Source of the DNA: Aphanomyces cochlioides | Lineage: Eukaryota > Oomycota > Saprolegniomycetes > Saprolegniales > Verrucalvaceae | Assembly (NCBI GenBank): GCA_019828595.1 | Contig: JAHQRK010000010.1 | Span: forward strand, 124,001 to 188,000 | DNA: 64,000 nucleotides | Direction of reading: 5' to 3' | Shown here: piece by piece, positions 22,971 through 35,309 of the stretch | Layout: each line of letters opens with the position of its first letter | How positions within the stretch are numbered: the first letter of the stretch is position 1 | The notes under the pieces: model-generated | The model's input: only the letters and a program-made list of their open reading frames with translations | Told to the model about the DNA's origin: nothing | Databases searched by the model: none | Translations under genes and position numbers: made by a program

Positions 22971-24601
22971 ATGATGCCACCATGCACTTCAGACAGCAAG
23001 GGCAATAACAACCACGAGCAAGACGAAGAAGATGTCGTATCTCAGCTTCAAACACTTCTGCGAGAACAAACCTCCCAAGAGGATATCCTTGGGGATACTG
23101 AGTCCGTCGTTGAGAAACTTCGTGCATACCTCGAGCGCCCTCAGAGCACCAAAGGTAATAAAGACTCGTCACCGCTTGACTTGAACGACTCATCATTACC
23201 AACAAGTGCAATCAAAACCAAAACCCAAAGCCACTCTGTCCAATTCGACCAAATGGCAGAAAATGCTCGACCGGTTTGATTCGGCACGCCACAAGACAGA
23301 AACCAAACTGGCGAAGAAGCGGGTAGCATCCACAGAGTTACATCCAGGAAATGAAACATGGTGCAGGAGCATTTGGCAGCAAAACACACGGAAGGGATGT
23401 CTTTCAAACCGAAGATTGATCCCAAGAGTCAAAAGATAGCGGAACATTTTCCAGATTTTTATGAACGTCAGCGGCATACAGTTGCATGGAGGTACAAAAT
23501 CTCCACATGCATGGGCATTGTCTGAAATGAAAGAGTAGGGACCATCACGTTGCTGTGGAGAGAGAGCAGCAAATTCAAAAGGTTGGAAAGCAATTAACGT
23601 TTTGTTGTTGACATCTTGGCATACAGGAGCTGGAAACAGTTCGGTCAACACCAAACTTAGCAACACCGTGTCTATGTGGTGCGGAAGGTCACACTGATAC
23701 CTGTCGAAGATTTATGGCACTCTGTGAATCAACAAATCAATCGTTTGAGATTCAGCAACGTACGCGGACAATGCGGCGCTCAGTTGATGACATGCTGGCT
23801 TATGTAAGGCGGATAGTTTAGAAATCATGGGATTTTGAAACTCTGGCCAGGGCGACGCCAAACAGCTCCGTCAAATGGAACGTGTCGTGGCCCAGCAGGA
23901 AAATGAAGCAGCTACCGCGACGTTTTCACCTCGAATTAATCCTCAGTCGAAACGAGTACGTTGGTCTAAAGTATTTCAGTCATAAAGTCTCAATGTCGTT
24001 AGATCTACCGTTCCATGGTTCAAGCTGGACGAACGCAGAAGCAACCAAAATTGAAAGAGCCTTCCCCAGGTGAGCAACGCCAGATGTGGTAATTTCAAGG
24101 AGCTTTGCAGATAAATTGTTTTCCTTCCAGCCAAAGATCAATCCGAAATCCAAAGCTTTGAGCGCCAAACACCATAGGACGAGCGTCTTCGAGCGGTTAG
24201 AAAAACACGCAGAGGAACGCACGTTTAAGCTCATGCAAGCGGAAATTGCTGCAGTGGATGCTGGTATTCGAGACAGTCGCCGCGTCAAAGCTGGCAGGGA
24301 TGATGCACTCAATAAGCAATTGCTCAAACACTTCCCAGATGTAACTTGCATGATGCCATCCCAGAAGCTAATGAACTTGATTTAGTGCCCACTTTCACCA
24401 ACGCGAGCGCCACCTCCTGTCACTCTGGTAGATGTAGACACTCCAAATTGCGTGTTCGAGTTCATCTTGACCAATTTCACTCATGGGCAAACCGCCAAAG
24501 AGAAAAGTCCTCCCACGCGGCGCAAGAGTTCATTTCAAGCTAGCATTGAAGGCAATACAAGGCGATCATTTGTGAGCAAACCTAGTGATTTCATTACTTG
24601 A
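22971..24601 (+). CDS. Coiled-coil protein with repeated F-x-P-x-I-N/D-P-x-S motifs
   Basis: The gene is fragmented into about eight exons by introns of 45-50 nt. Exon 1 encodes an acidic helical N-terminus (DVVSQLQTLLREQTSQEDIL). Later exons carry three copies of one motif: MSFKPKIDPKSQKIAE, FSPRINPQSKR and FQPKINPKSKALSAK, each followed by or close to a helix such as SVFERLEKHAEERTFKLMQA. The last exon after an intron near 24340-24385 gives CPLSPTRAPPPVTLVDVDTP and ends FVSKPSDFIT. The start ATG is 22971. Repeats of this type occur in protist flagellar and microtubule-associated proteins; that link is my recollection and only suggestive. I cannot assign a family name. Confidence 0.65.
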
Positions 24602-25075
24602 CATTGGAATGCAATACGAACGTACTTCATCGTTGTCAAGATCGGTGTCACTTTGAGGGCGTGCTATCTATAGCATAATCATCAACATAACCAAGGTTAA
24701 AACTCGGGACAACGCGTTTTCCACGGGAAAACTTGTCTAGCTTCATTGTAGCTTGAGTACTCTAGTGCATCTGGCGGCTAGCTTGAATTTTGATGGGATG
24801 AAATAGATCTTACAGCCTATTTTGTCCCAAATGAGTGCATCCCACTGCTCGAGCTGAAGTGCAAGCAATCGAGGCTAAGGAATGCGTACTTATCCAGTAG
24901 GTATGCTTCGTTTGGTGAGGAACATGTGCAAGATGCTGAGAGCACGACGAGCTACGTTTCTTCACAGCCTTTCTGGTGTAATGTTTAGGTAAAAAGCCTT
25001 GTTTCAAAATTATCTTGAAATGTGTAATGAAATTTATACTCCACATTTTAATTTCGCGCATTTTCCATTTTGACC
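24602..25075. other. Intergenic spacer before AGPS
   Basis: About 470 nt, AT-leaning, holding the AGPS promoter and the 3' end of the preceding transcript. Nothing else recognisable. Confidence 0.5.
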
Positions 25076-27368
<2,293 letters not shown>

Positions 27369-28045
27369 TCATTCAAGGCGAGCTGACAAGTAGTACGATG
27401 AACTACCGATGAAATGAAATTCTTCAGCATGCGTGAATTGACTTGTTGCATTCCGCTTGGACTAGCTTTACATCATGTGGACGGTTGTCGAGGACATGGT
27501 GCGATGAATAGTGACTATGTATCATGGAGAAAGCTCCTTTTATTGTCGTCACCAGGACCTTGAAGAAGATCATTTTGTACGACGAATAACGATTTCTTCC
27601 ATGAATGAAAGATGTGACGTCTTTTTCCTGTGCATTAGACTACAACCCTCAAAATTTGTCGTGGCTGTGTTGTTGCTGGCATCTGAAGGAAGCAGAGCAA
27701 AAGATCCGAGCCCTGCTCAACCTCAGCGCGTATGTGCTCACTCCTACTACATGGAAAAGCAGTCAGTGAATAGTGACAGCGATGTGGACACATCCACCGC
27801 AAATGAAGATGTCAACATCCCAATCGAGTCGATCGGCGATACACAAGTCATTTGACCCCCATACAGTATCTTTGATCGACCACAGTGGTATCGTTTCTGC
27901 TATTCGATCTCAACCTTCACGGCATCCTGAACTACTTGTAGCGCATTGCATGAGCGACTGGACGAACGGATCTCGGCAAACACAGGAAGTAAAGATGTAT
28001 TACAGAATTTATTACATATCCTACGGCTAAAAGGTTCGAACGCAC
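27369..28045. other. Spacer at the edge of the accessory block
   Basis: Open plus-strand frames reach 27855 and contain an acidic Ser/Asp/Thr stretch (SVNSDSDVDTSTANEDVN) that loosely resembles the N-terminal acidic region of the CSRNP-like copy at 30.7 kb; it may be a relic of the same family. No intact gene is supported. Confidence 0.3.
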
Positions 28046-28831
28046 TCAGAACTTGCGTCGCTTGGCGTTTGTTGGTTCGGCGTCGTCTGGTGCACGGCGC
28101 TTCTCTTGTCCGTCATGGGTTGGTTCATATGGCCCACATGACCGGCGTTGATCAAGCTCGCTCTGTCGCTCAAGGAGGTCGAGTGTATTGTCCTTGAAGC
28201 GCTTGACCTTGTCGATATATCGGGAGTGGTCGATTGCCGCTGCTTCGTCTTTGTACGCCGTGGTTCTTGCGGGGTCAATGTCGGCACTGTCGAGACGACA
28301 CTCGCGTTCTTGGGGGGGGACAATTTGCACGCGCTGTTGCCCCGTCGGAATAGTCCTCGTCAGATCGAATATTTCCAACTTAGAATGAGTACTCGACATG
28401 CCAAGGGGAAGGCCTCCATCGCTCGAGATCGCGCTCCCCCCCAAGTCGATATCAAACGTGTACACCGCCGCGGCCACAAAGTTGACATGGCCTTTGCCGT
28501 GCCATCTTGAACTTGCACGATGAAATTTCTTCAGTGCACGGCACCACTTCATTTCTTGCATCTTGTCTCTTGTGAGCCGTGGATCGATAGACATGGGTCT
28601 CGTTGTTGTTTCTCGAGTGGAATGGGATGTGGTTGTCGTCCTCAATGGAGTTGGCCGAGACGAGTCTAGATATGTCCTAACAAAGGAAAGCGGACTCGAC
28701 TCAGCCAACTCCACCGAGGACGACGACCACATCCCGTTCCACTCGATATACAACAGTGAAGACCCCCCATGTCTATCGATCCACGGCTCCCAAGAGCACA
28801 TTATGACATACGACGTTCTTCGAATCCACAC
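28046..28831 (-). CDS. CSRNP-like protein, copy A (start uncertain)
   Basis: CSRNP (AXUD1) family proteins are nuclear transcriptional regulators. This minus-strand frame contains VNFVAAAVYTFDIDLGG, then SAISSDGGLPLGMSSTHSKL, which fits the CSRNP N-terminal pattern V-R-F-x4-V-Y-x-F ... S-x-G-G-x-x-L-G-M-x-x-x-H. The following part is Asp/Arg/Lys rich with a coiled-coil like DKVKRFKDNTLDLLERQSEL and ends in a nuclear-type basic tail NAKRRKF. It lacks the Cys-rich CGCDC-type segment of animal CSRNP. The open frame begins with GTG, and the upstream part lies inside a palindrome (28612-28747), so the true start may be an internal ATG. It may be a truncated gene. Confidence 0.5.
   Translation of the reverse strand: MWIRRTSYVIMCSWEPWIDRHGGSSLLYIEWNGMWSSSSVELAESSPLSFVRTYLDSSRPTPLRTTTTSHSTRETTTRPMSIDPRLTRDKMQEMKWCRALKKFHRASSRWHGKGHVNFVAAAVYTFDIDLGGSAISSDGGLPLGMSSTHSKLEIFDLTRTIPTGQQRVQIVPPQERECRLDSADIDPARTTAYKDEAAAIDHSRYIDKVKRFKDNTLDLLERQSELDQRRSCGPYEPTHDGQEKRRAPDDAEPTNAKRRKF
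28612..28747. repeat. Inverted repeat, 55-bp arms, 26-bp spacer
   Basis: Arms at 28612-28666 and 28693-28747 are reverse complements with about five mismatches. Each arm carries GGATGTGGT and GTCGTCCTC. The structure would fold into a long hairpin in RNA or DNA. It overlaps the 5' part of copy A, so the coding frame there may be accidental. Confidence 0.8.
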
Positions 28832-28893
28832 CTATAATGTCGCTCAAGAAAAGAAGATTGCAATCAGGCACACTTGCAGCGGGCTGGTAAATA

Positions 28894-29266
28894 TACACGT
28901 ATAGTGGTACTTGCTGTTTTGGCCTCACTCCTTTGCACTGTATAAAAAAATGCATAAAATTAAAAAGGTATAATATTTTGAAGGAAACTTGCATCCTACA
29001 ATATCATTGCACATGACTTGGAAATCATAGTGCAAAATTTAAGCCAATCGATGAATATAAGGCAAAGACAAATTGTTCTTGAAATGGTATAGATTATGTT
29101 TCACAATTAATCAAAATTCAAGAATTTTAAACATATAACATAGCTCAAATAACCCATGTATGATATTTGTTATCAAAGAGTACTATTTTATACAAGCCTT
29201 GTTAAACACTATACATGGGTGAACTCAAGATTTAGCCAATCAAAACTAAGTACCACTATACGTGTA
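28894..29266. mobile_element. 373-bp MITE-like element with terminal inverted repeats
   Basis: The ends are TACACGTATAGTGGTACTT and its complement AAGTACCACTATACGTGTA. The interior is AT-rich and has no ORF. Flanks read GGCTGGTAAA-TA ... TA-TGAAGACCC, so TA (or ATAT) was duplicated on insertion, as in Tc1/mariner-type MITEs. The uninterrupted flank sequence occurs in reverse at 29865-29935 (AGCGGGCTGGTAAATATGAA), an empty site in the same window. This strongly supports a real insertion. Confidence 0.78.
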
Positions 29267-29935
29267 TATGAAGACCCACCATTCAAAAAATGGCTTATCG
29301 ACCATCGTGCAACGTTTGAGTTACATATTGCATGTCAAACTAGACTCCTTTAGCTACGTTTTGACACCTCAAGCGCTCCTAGAAGTGCAGCGAGGCCAAA
29401 GTTATGGAGGTTGGGAGTGTGCGACTGACCTTTTTTCTCCAAAATCTCGATTTTGAGATATTGGTTTGTTAAAAGTATTTTTCACGCTGAATCGAATGGA
29501 ACTGTTTGTTTCTTACAATTCATTCTCTAATCAATAGAAAAGGTAAAAAAACAATCTTCCGAGTGTTTGAAACATCTGAATAAAACACAACGTCAATATA
29601 GCGCTTTCGCTTGTTCTGTTGGTGCAAGCGCTGGATGACTTTCAATCTCTATGAAGATAGTTACCCAAACGAGACGACAAGTCAAATTACCCTCCACTGC
29701 CGTCACAGACTCGTCAGACTGATCTCCCTCCATCGCAAGGCAAAGGGATGGTGTGTGTTATATGAATTGTTTTTTATGCAAAGTGTTTTTTTCGATTTTC
29801 TCGAAACAAGAATTTCAAGCTGTAAATTGACCACTGATCTTTGACGTTGATTTCCTCGAAAACTTCAAATGGTCGATAAGCCATTTTTTGAATGGCGGGT
29901 CTTCATATTTACCAGCCCGCTGTATCCTTCACAGC
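29267..29935. repeat. Inverted repeat flanking a 0.6-kb segment next to the MITE
   Basis: A sequence of about 36 bp starting GAAGACCCACCATTCAAAAA at 29270 recurs in reverse complement at 29873-29905. The inverted copy continues into AGCGGGCTGGTAAATAT, which on the left side is separated by the MITE. The original unit was therefore at least 55 bp in inverted orientation. The enclosed sequence has no supported gene. Confidence 0.7.
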
Positions 29936-30570
29936 ACATGTTTGTTCTTGTTGAGAATGATTGTCTTCTCATGTTGGAGATCGCCAAGCTTCGGCCTTTA
30001 TAGAGCTTGGCTTGTCGAATATAACTTGAACTCTCAATTGCGACCAACAACTTATCCATGCAATCTATTTTAGGACGACATACTCAAGGACACATTTCGA
30101 TTTGATCGCATTGTCTCCAGATTATGGAGGAACCAACAGGGCACAAAGCTCGAAGCGATGGAGACGAAAGCCATCGGCTGTGCTGACATTGACGCTCTGG
30201 ATGACGCTCGAGTGTCATTTCAAATACACTGGGGCCAAACGAAACCACCCGGACCACCGCGACGTCGCAGCATCCACCGTAGCTCCCTCGAGTCCATCAG
30301 GCTCCTTCCAGACTTGCGCTTGAATGGAGCCATGGGTCATGCATTTACAACTATCAAGGAAAGCGTCTCTGGTGATCTCGACGACGCCACTCCGACGATT
30401 CCCACGTCGACAACTTGGCAACCTCGGTGGTTCCGTCGCATGGTGGCAGGCCGTTGGCACCATTTTATCCGGCCATCCGCCAGATCCACCAATCCGAGAT
30501 CGCCATTGGCTTCAAACTGAAACGGACAAGTTCATATTTCAAAAATTCCTACCAAAGCAAAAAGATCACC
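29936..30570. other. Accessory sequence with weak frames and diverged repeats
   Basis: A minus-strand frame starting MDKLLVAIESSSYIRQAKL (to about 30059) resembles one at 32439-32579 (MDRLLAVIQNSSHILQVKL), and a plus-strand stretch near 29290-29400 looks related (STIVQRLSYILHVKL). These may be copies of a repeat rather than genes. A plus-strand frame at 30158-30520 shows no known domain. Confidence 0.35.
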
Positions 30571-31500
30571 ATGAACCAAGCGATCATCGACCTCTGCGGC
30601 GCCGCACTCGCCTACATGGCGAGCTACGTCACGGCGCAAGACCACGCCAACACCACACAAGAAGAATGAGCCAATGCGTTTGACACACAAGACACCACTG
30701 CAGCTCAAGCGAATGACAGTGATTTGGACACGCCTAGCACACATCAAGATTTGACAGATGTCCAGACGATCGAGAAGGAAAGCAGACTCGACCTGGACGT
30801 CGCTCCAGTTCAGTCAACCAAGGAAGACAACGACTTTACAGAGGAAGACGACCGCTGTCCCTTCGTGTGCGCTTCGGAGGTCGCCCATCTTCCCGCAAGA
30901 TATCCTACCGAAGACAAATATATATTCCGCAAAGAGTACGATCCTGATGCGGCGGCAAAACACAAAGAGGCCATGGCGTTCGCAAGCGCCTACGTGGACA
31001 AAATACTCGACCAAGAAGGCTACATCCGAATCGAAGACATCATCGCGATGCGCACCGCCAATTTGACCGAAAATCATGAAGACGGCAACCACATCGATGC
31101 CAAGAAAAAACGCCACCGCGAAGACGACGATTTCGACAAGTCAGCGAAACGCGTCAAGTTTACGACGACGACGATTTACTCCTTTCCGATTGAATTGGGG
31201 GAGTCCAGCACAGCGGCCTTCAGTCCTCTTGGCATGGGGCAGCGACATTTGGATGAAGAATTGTTCGACTTGTCGACAATCTCGGAGCGCGACCCAAGCC
31301 ACTCGAAGAAAGAAGTCCCTCCGTTCGTCACTCGGCCCAAATACGATCCGATTCCACCAGCAGAACGTCTCGCTCGTCTTCGTGCTGCCGGTGTGTCGGA
31401 TGCCGACATCCACGCTCATGAACAAGTGGCTCGAGACATTGCCCGGACGCTTCACTCGTGTTCATGTGCATGTATGTCGGCACCCGACACTCTGGCAGCA
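30571..31500 (+). pseudogene. CSRNP-like copy B, interrupted by a stop
   Basis: The frame from the ATG at 30571 (MNQAIIDLCGAALAYMASYV) meets TGA at 30667-30669 and then stays open. It encodes an acidic region, KHKEAMAFASAYVDKILDQE, KRVKFTTTTIYSFPIELGES, FSPLGMGQRHLDEELFDLST and PIPPAERLARLRAAGVSDAD before SCSCACM. These match CSRNP blocks (VRF..VTVYYF, SLGMA.RH, LLRASGV.ID..E, CGCDC). The frame runs on to 31713, but beyond about 31456 that part is antisense to copy C and is not genuine. With an early stop and a lost Cys-region, it is probably a pseudogene unless translation starts after the stop. Confidence 0.6.
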
Positions 31501-31935
31501 CGAAGACGAGTGAGGCGTTCTGCAGGTGGAATTGAATCGTATTTGGGCGTCGGCGGAGTGACGGACGGAGGGACTTGTTTCTTCGAGTGGCTTGGGTCCC
31601 GCTCCGAGATTGTCGACAAGTCGAACAATTCTTCATCCAAATGTCGCTGCCCCATGCCAAGAGGACTGAAGGCCGCTTTACTGCAATCCCGCAATTCAAT
31701 CGGAAAGGAGTAAGTCGCTGTCGTCGTAATCTTGACTTGTTTCGTCAACTTGTTGAGATCGTCGTCTTCGCGGTGGCGTTTTTTCTTGGTGTGGATTGAC
31801 TCGATCGTGTCTTTCTCATGGTTGGCGTCGACGTGGTTGCCGTCTTGATGACTTTTGGTCAAAGCGGCGGTGCGCATGGCGATGAGGTCTTCGATTCGGA
31901 TGTAGCCTTCTTGGTCGAGAATCTTGTCCATGTAG
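30990..31935. repeat. Large inverted repeat made by CSRNP-like copies B and C
   Basis: Arms of roughly 435 and 480 bp (about 30990-31424 and 31456-31935) are opposed tail to tail with about 30 bp between. Identity looks near 80-85 percent by eye. A read-through transcript would form a long hairpin. Confidence 0.75.
31452..31935 (-). pseudogene. CSRNP-like copy C, inverted partner of copy B
   Basis: Reads MDKILDQEGYIRIEDLIAMR, KKKRHREDDDLNKLTKQVKI, FSPLGMGQRHLDEELFDLST and IPPAERLTRLRAARVSGAD, so it is closely similar to copy B but carries an 11-residue insert (HEKDTIESIHT) and many substitutions. Upstream (31940-32070) the related frame has stops, and the Cys-rich end is lost where it meets copy B. 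It is a broken copy. Confidence 0.65.
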
Positions 31936-32680
31936 GCGTTTGTCGAGATCCACCAGTCAATTTACTCTTGCAAAGCCGCGACAAGTGGCCCATGATGTCG
32001 TTTAGGTTGAGATGGATCGAATGGCAGAAACGATAGGCTTGACCTTCTCACGCGCTCGGGCGTTGTATTGCTTCAAGGGCGTGCATCACTGAAATATCTC
32101 CATGAAAATAAACTAAATCACCCACACTTCGCCACTGTCGGCCGACTCTGTTGATTTTGGAAATCTGTCAGGCATCCAAAGTATTCGGTCAATTGGTGTC
32201 AAGCAGGGCCAGGACAGCATCCAATCGTGCGGCTATGAGGGCAAGCCCCTTGATGTGGAGTAACGACTCCATCTCAGATCTTGCTGGTTGACGAATCCAA
32301 CCACACACGGGCCAAAAAATTGACAAGGTTTCAACTGCAAGAATGCATTGCTGTATCAGTAGTCTATTTGCGTCGGAACATTAGCGCATGACGACGATTC
32401 ATGGCGGTTGTGCGGCATCTTTCTCATCCACAGAGGCGTCATCCTTCGATTCTTCTTGTGGTTGTCAAAAAGCATGACCATCTTGAAGCTGGAGTATCCA
32501 AGGATAGAACTTCAAGGAGCTTCACTTGCAGAATATGACTGGAATTTTGTATTACAGCCAACAATCTATCCATACAGTAAATTTCGGACGATATACAAGA
32601 TTGAAATACAATTGTAGCCAATCCAGATCGGCCCATTGATAGCAAATCCAAGGGTGGCCATAATTCATCAGGGAACCAAC
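31936..32680. other. Spacer between accessory block and KARS
   Basis: It includes stop-broken sequence related to copy C, a diverged repeat near 32439-32600, and the KARS promoter. No intact gene is supported. Confidence 0.4.
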
Positions 32681-34711
32681 ATGGCAGACACGACGGAACA
32701 AACTCCTGCAGTCGGAGAAGAAAAGCTCAGCAAGAACGAACTCAAGCGTCGTCAAAAGGCTGAAAAGGCGGCCCAGGCTAAGGCTGAAAAGGAAGCGGCC
32801 AAGGCGGCCGCTGCTGCCACAGCCGGACCCAAGAAAGCTGCCGTTGCTGCTGCCGACGACGACGAATTGGACCCAACGGCATACTTTGACAACCGTACCA
32901 AGCTCCTCGCTGAAATGGAAGCTGATGGCATCAACCCATACCCACACAAGTTTCAAGTGTCGATCTCCGTGCCCGACTTTGTTGCCAAGTACCACACATT
33001 GGAAGCCGGCAGCCATTTGGAAAGCGACGTTGTCTCGGTCGCTGGTCGTTTGATGAGCAAGCGTGCCAGTGGCGCCAAGCTCCATTTCTACGGCTTGAAC
33101 GCCGATGGTAGCAGCATCCAAGTGATGTCGCAAATCGATGCGTACACGAATGCTGAAGAATACGCCCACATCCACGCCGCGCTTCGTCGCGGTGATTTGG
33201 TCGGCGTAACGGGTTTCCCCGGCAAGAGTAAGAAGGGTGAATTGTCGATCTTTCCCCAACGCATTGTGCTCTTGTCGCCTTGCATGCACATGTTGCCCAA
33301 GGCCCATTACGGCTTGAGCAACCAAGACACGCGTTTCCGCCAACGTTACTTGGATTTGATCTTGAACGACGAAACGCGCAAGGTGTTCACTGTGCGCTCG
33401 AAGATCATCAACTTCATTCGCAAGTTTTTGGACGCGCGCCAATTCGTCGAAGTGGAAACGCCCATGATGAACATGATTCCAGGCGGTGCGACGGCCAAGC
33501 CCTTCGTGACGTACCACAACGACTTGCACATGAACTTGTTTATGCGTGTCGCTCCTGAACTCTACTTGAAGCAATTGATCATCGGTGGTCTTGACCGCGT
33601 GTACGAAATCGGCCGTCAATTCCGCAACGAAGGCATCGACTTGACGCACAACCCTGAATTCACGAGCTGTGAATTTTACCAGGCATACGCCGACTACAAC
33701 GACTTGATGGACATGACAGAGCAAATGTTCCACGGCATGGTGCAAGAAATCACGGGCGGCAGCAAGATTACGATCGTCAAGGACGAGGAGGCCGTCGAGA
33801 TCGACTTCACGCCACCATACAAGCGCATTTCCATGGTCAGCGAGATTGAAAAGTTCACGGGCACGACGATCCCCATCAACGAGCCTGAACGATGCGTGCA
33901 AATTTTGGAAACCCTTGTCCAAAAGTACGGCTTGGACTGTGCGCCACCGCGATCGTTGGCTCGCTTGTTGGACAAGCTTGTCGCTCACTTCATCGAAGAC
34001 AACAAGGTACATTTCCCACAACTCGCTCGGAAATTCATGCTGCCATCTTGTAGGAAAACTGGACCAAGCCATTCTTCATCATGGACCACCCAACAGTCAT
34101 GTCGCCCTTGGCCAAGTACCATCGCTCGATCCCAGGCTTGACGGAACGCTTTGAAATGTTTTTCGCCGGCTCGGAAATCTGTAATGCCTACACGGAACTC
34201 AACAACCCAGCGTAAGTTGCAACAGGAGCGAGCCATGCCGACCATTTCTTGTAGGGTTCAACGTGAACGCTTCACTGAACAAGCTCGTCAAGCTGCTGAC
34301 GGTGACGACGAAGCGCAACCCCACGACGAAGCCTTTTGCACGGCAATGGAGTACGGCTTGCCGCCCACTGGTGGCTGGGGCTGTGGTGTCGATCGTATCA
34401 CGATGTTCCTGACCAACAAGTTCAACATCAAGGAAGTGCTTTTGTTCCCTGCCATGAAGCCAGATGAACAAGTGCACAAGCCGCAATCTGGAGCTGACAC
34501 CGTTGTTGACTTCTCGCTTGAAGCCTTGGAAGCTCGCTTGGCCCAAAAGCAAACCAACTTTTTGAACGGTTCCAAGCCAACCAAGGACGATGCCGCGGCA
34601 TTTGACCGGATCAAGGTCGTCGGCAAGGACATCTTGAAGAAGCACCCCCGTGTCGAAGCATGGATTGACCTCGTCTCGCTCTTTCCAAACGATTTGCGTG
34701 CCAAGTGGTAG
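32681..34711 (+). CDS. KARS: Lysyl-tRNA synthetase, class II
   Basis: Charges tRNA-Lys with lysine. The N-terminal Lys/Ala-rich helix ([20 protein letters not shown]) is the eukaryotic tRNA-binding extension. An OB-fold anticodon-binding domain follows ([20 protein letters not shown]). Class II motif 1 is near [20 protein letters not shown], motif 2 contains [19 protein letters not shown], and motif 3 is [18 protein letters not shown]. Introns near 34008-34053 and 34212-34255 join DNK to [13 protein letters not shown] and NNPA to VQRERF. The ATG at 32681 heads the Lys/Ala extension. No organelle signal is obvious, so this is probably the cytosolic form. A 506-codon antisense frame across the gene is a composition artefact. 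Confidence 0.96.
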
Positions 34712-34811
34712 AGAGAGAATCATTATAAATGCATCCTTTGTCTTTTTAACGCTGCAAGTCTTGTTCCATGTCACAAAGTCGTTCGTCTACGAGCAACAAG
34801 TAGTTCTGGAC

Positions 34812-35309
34812 CTACACAAAGCCACACTGAGACCCCCAAGTAGGCTCATCATCGCTCACTTGATCCATGTCGGTCCGTAGCTGCTCGATGACGGCTGTCG
34901 ACGTGTCATAATCCAAGCTTTTCGTGGTTGGTGACGGCGCATCGTCCGCGAGTTGGGTGCCAATCTGATAGTTCGTCAATGCATCCGCGTCCAGTGTGTA
35001 GAGATCGCGTATGGGATCTAATGCCCGGACGGTACCAATGTACATTTTCCCAATGCGGCCGTCGCATTGTGTGCACATGAGGTTGTAGTATGAGTTGCCA
35101 CCTTCGGACGCTGTTTTCTCGCTCTTTTCAACATGCGCGACGCGGCTAAATGTGATCGTCCGGTTGTTAACATTGCTAGAGGAGAACGCCGTCGAGTCTG
35201 CGACGATGGCGCGGCACGTGCGGCATTGAAAGACCACTGGAAACGGTACTTCCACGACTTCTTCGTCGCCAGCTTCCGATGCGTGCATGAGATTGCCCCA
35301 ATGTCCCAT
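34812..35309 (-). CDS. Mis18-domain (yippee-like) protein
   Basis: Mis18 proteins license CENP-A loading at centromeres. A Cys-x2-Cys pair (FQCRTCRAIVADS) and a second (LMCTQCDGRIGKMYIGT) frame a beta-rich fold; SRVAHVE, EGGNSYYNLMC and LDPIRDLYTLDADAL match Mis18 alpha/beta spacing. The C-terminal tail is a short acidic helix. The ATG at 35309 is preferred; the longer frame opens with TTG. It is single-exon as read and converges on KARS with 100 nt between stops. Cereblon/yippee relatives share the fold, but the RDLYTLDADAL block favours Mis18. Confidence 0.72.
   Translation of the reverse strand: MGHWGNLMHASEAGDEEVVEVPFPVVFQCRTCRAIVADSTAFSSSNVNNRTITFSRVAHVEKSEKTASEGGNSYYNLMCTQCDGRIGKMYIGTVRALDPIRDLYTLDADALTNYQIGTQLADDAPSPTTKSLDYDTSTAVIEQLRTDMDQVSDDEPTWGSQCGFV

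Noticed and set aside
31456..31713. C-terminal extension of CSRNP-like copy B
   Set aside because: This segment is the antisense of the inverted copy C, so the open frame is a by-product of the palindrome.
32552..34072. 506-codon minus-strand frame across KARS
   Set aside because: It is antisense to a fully convincing KARS, has no domain, and arises from third-position G/C bias.
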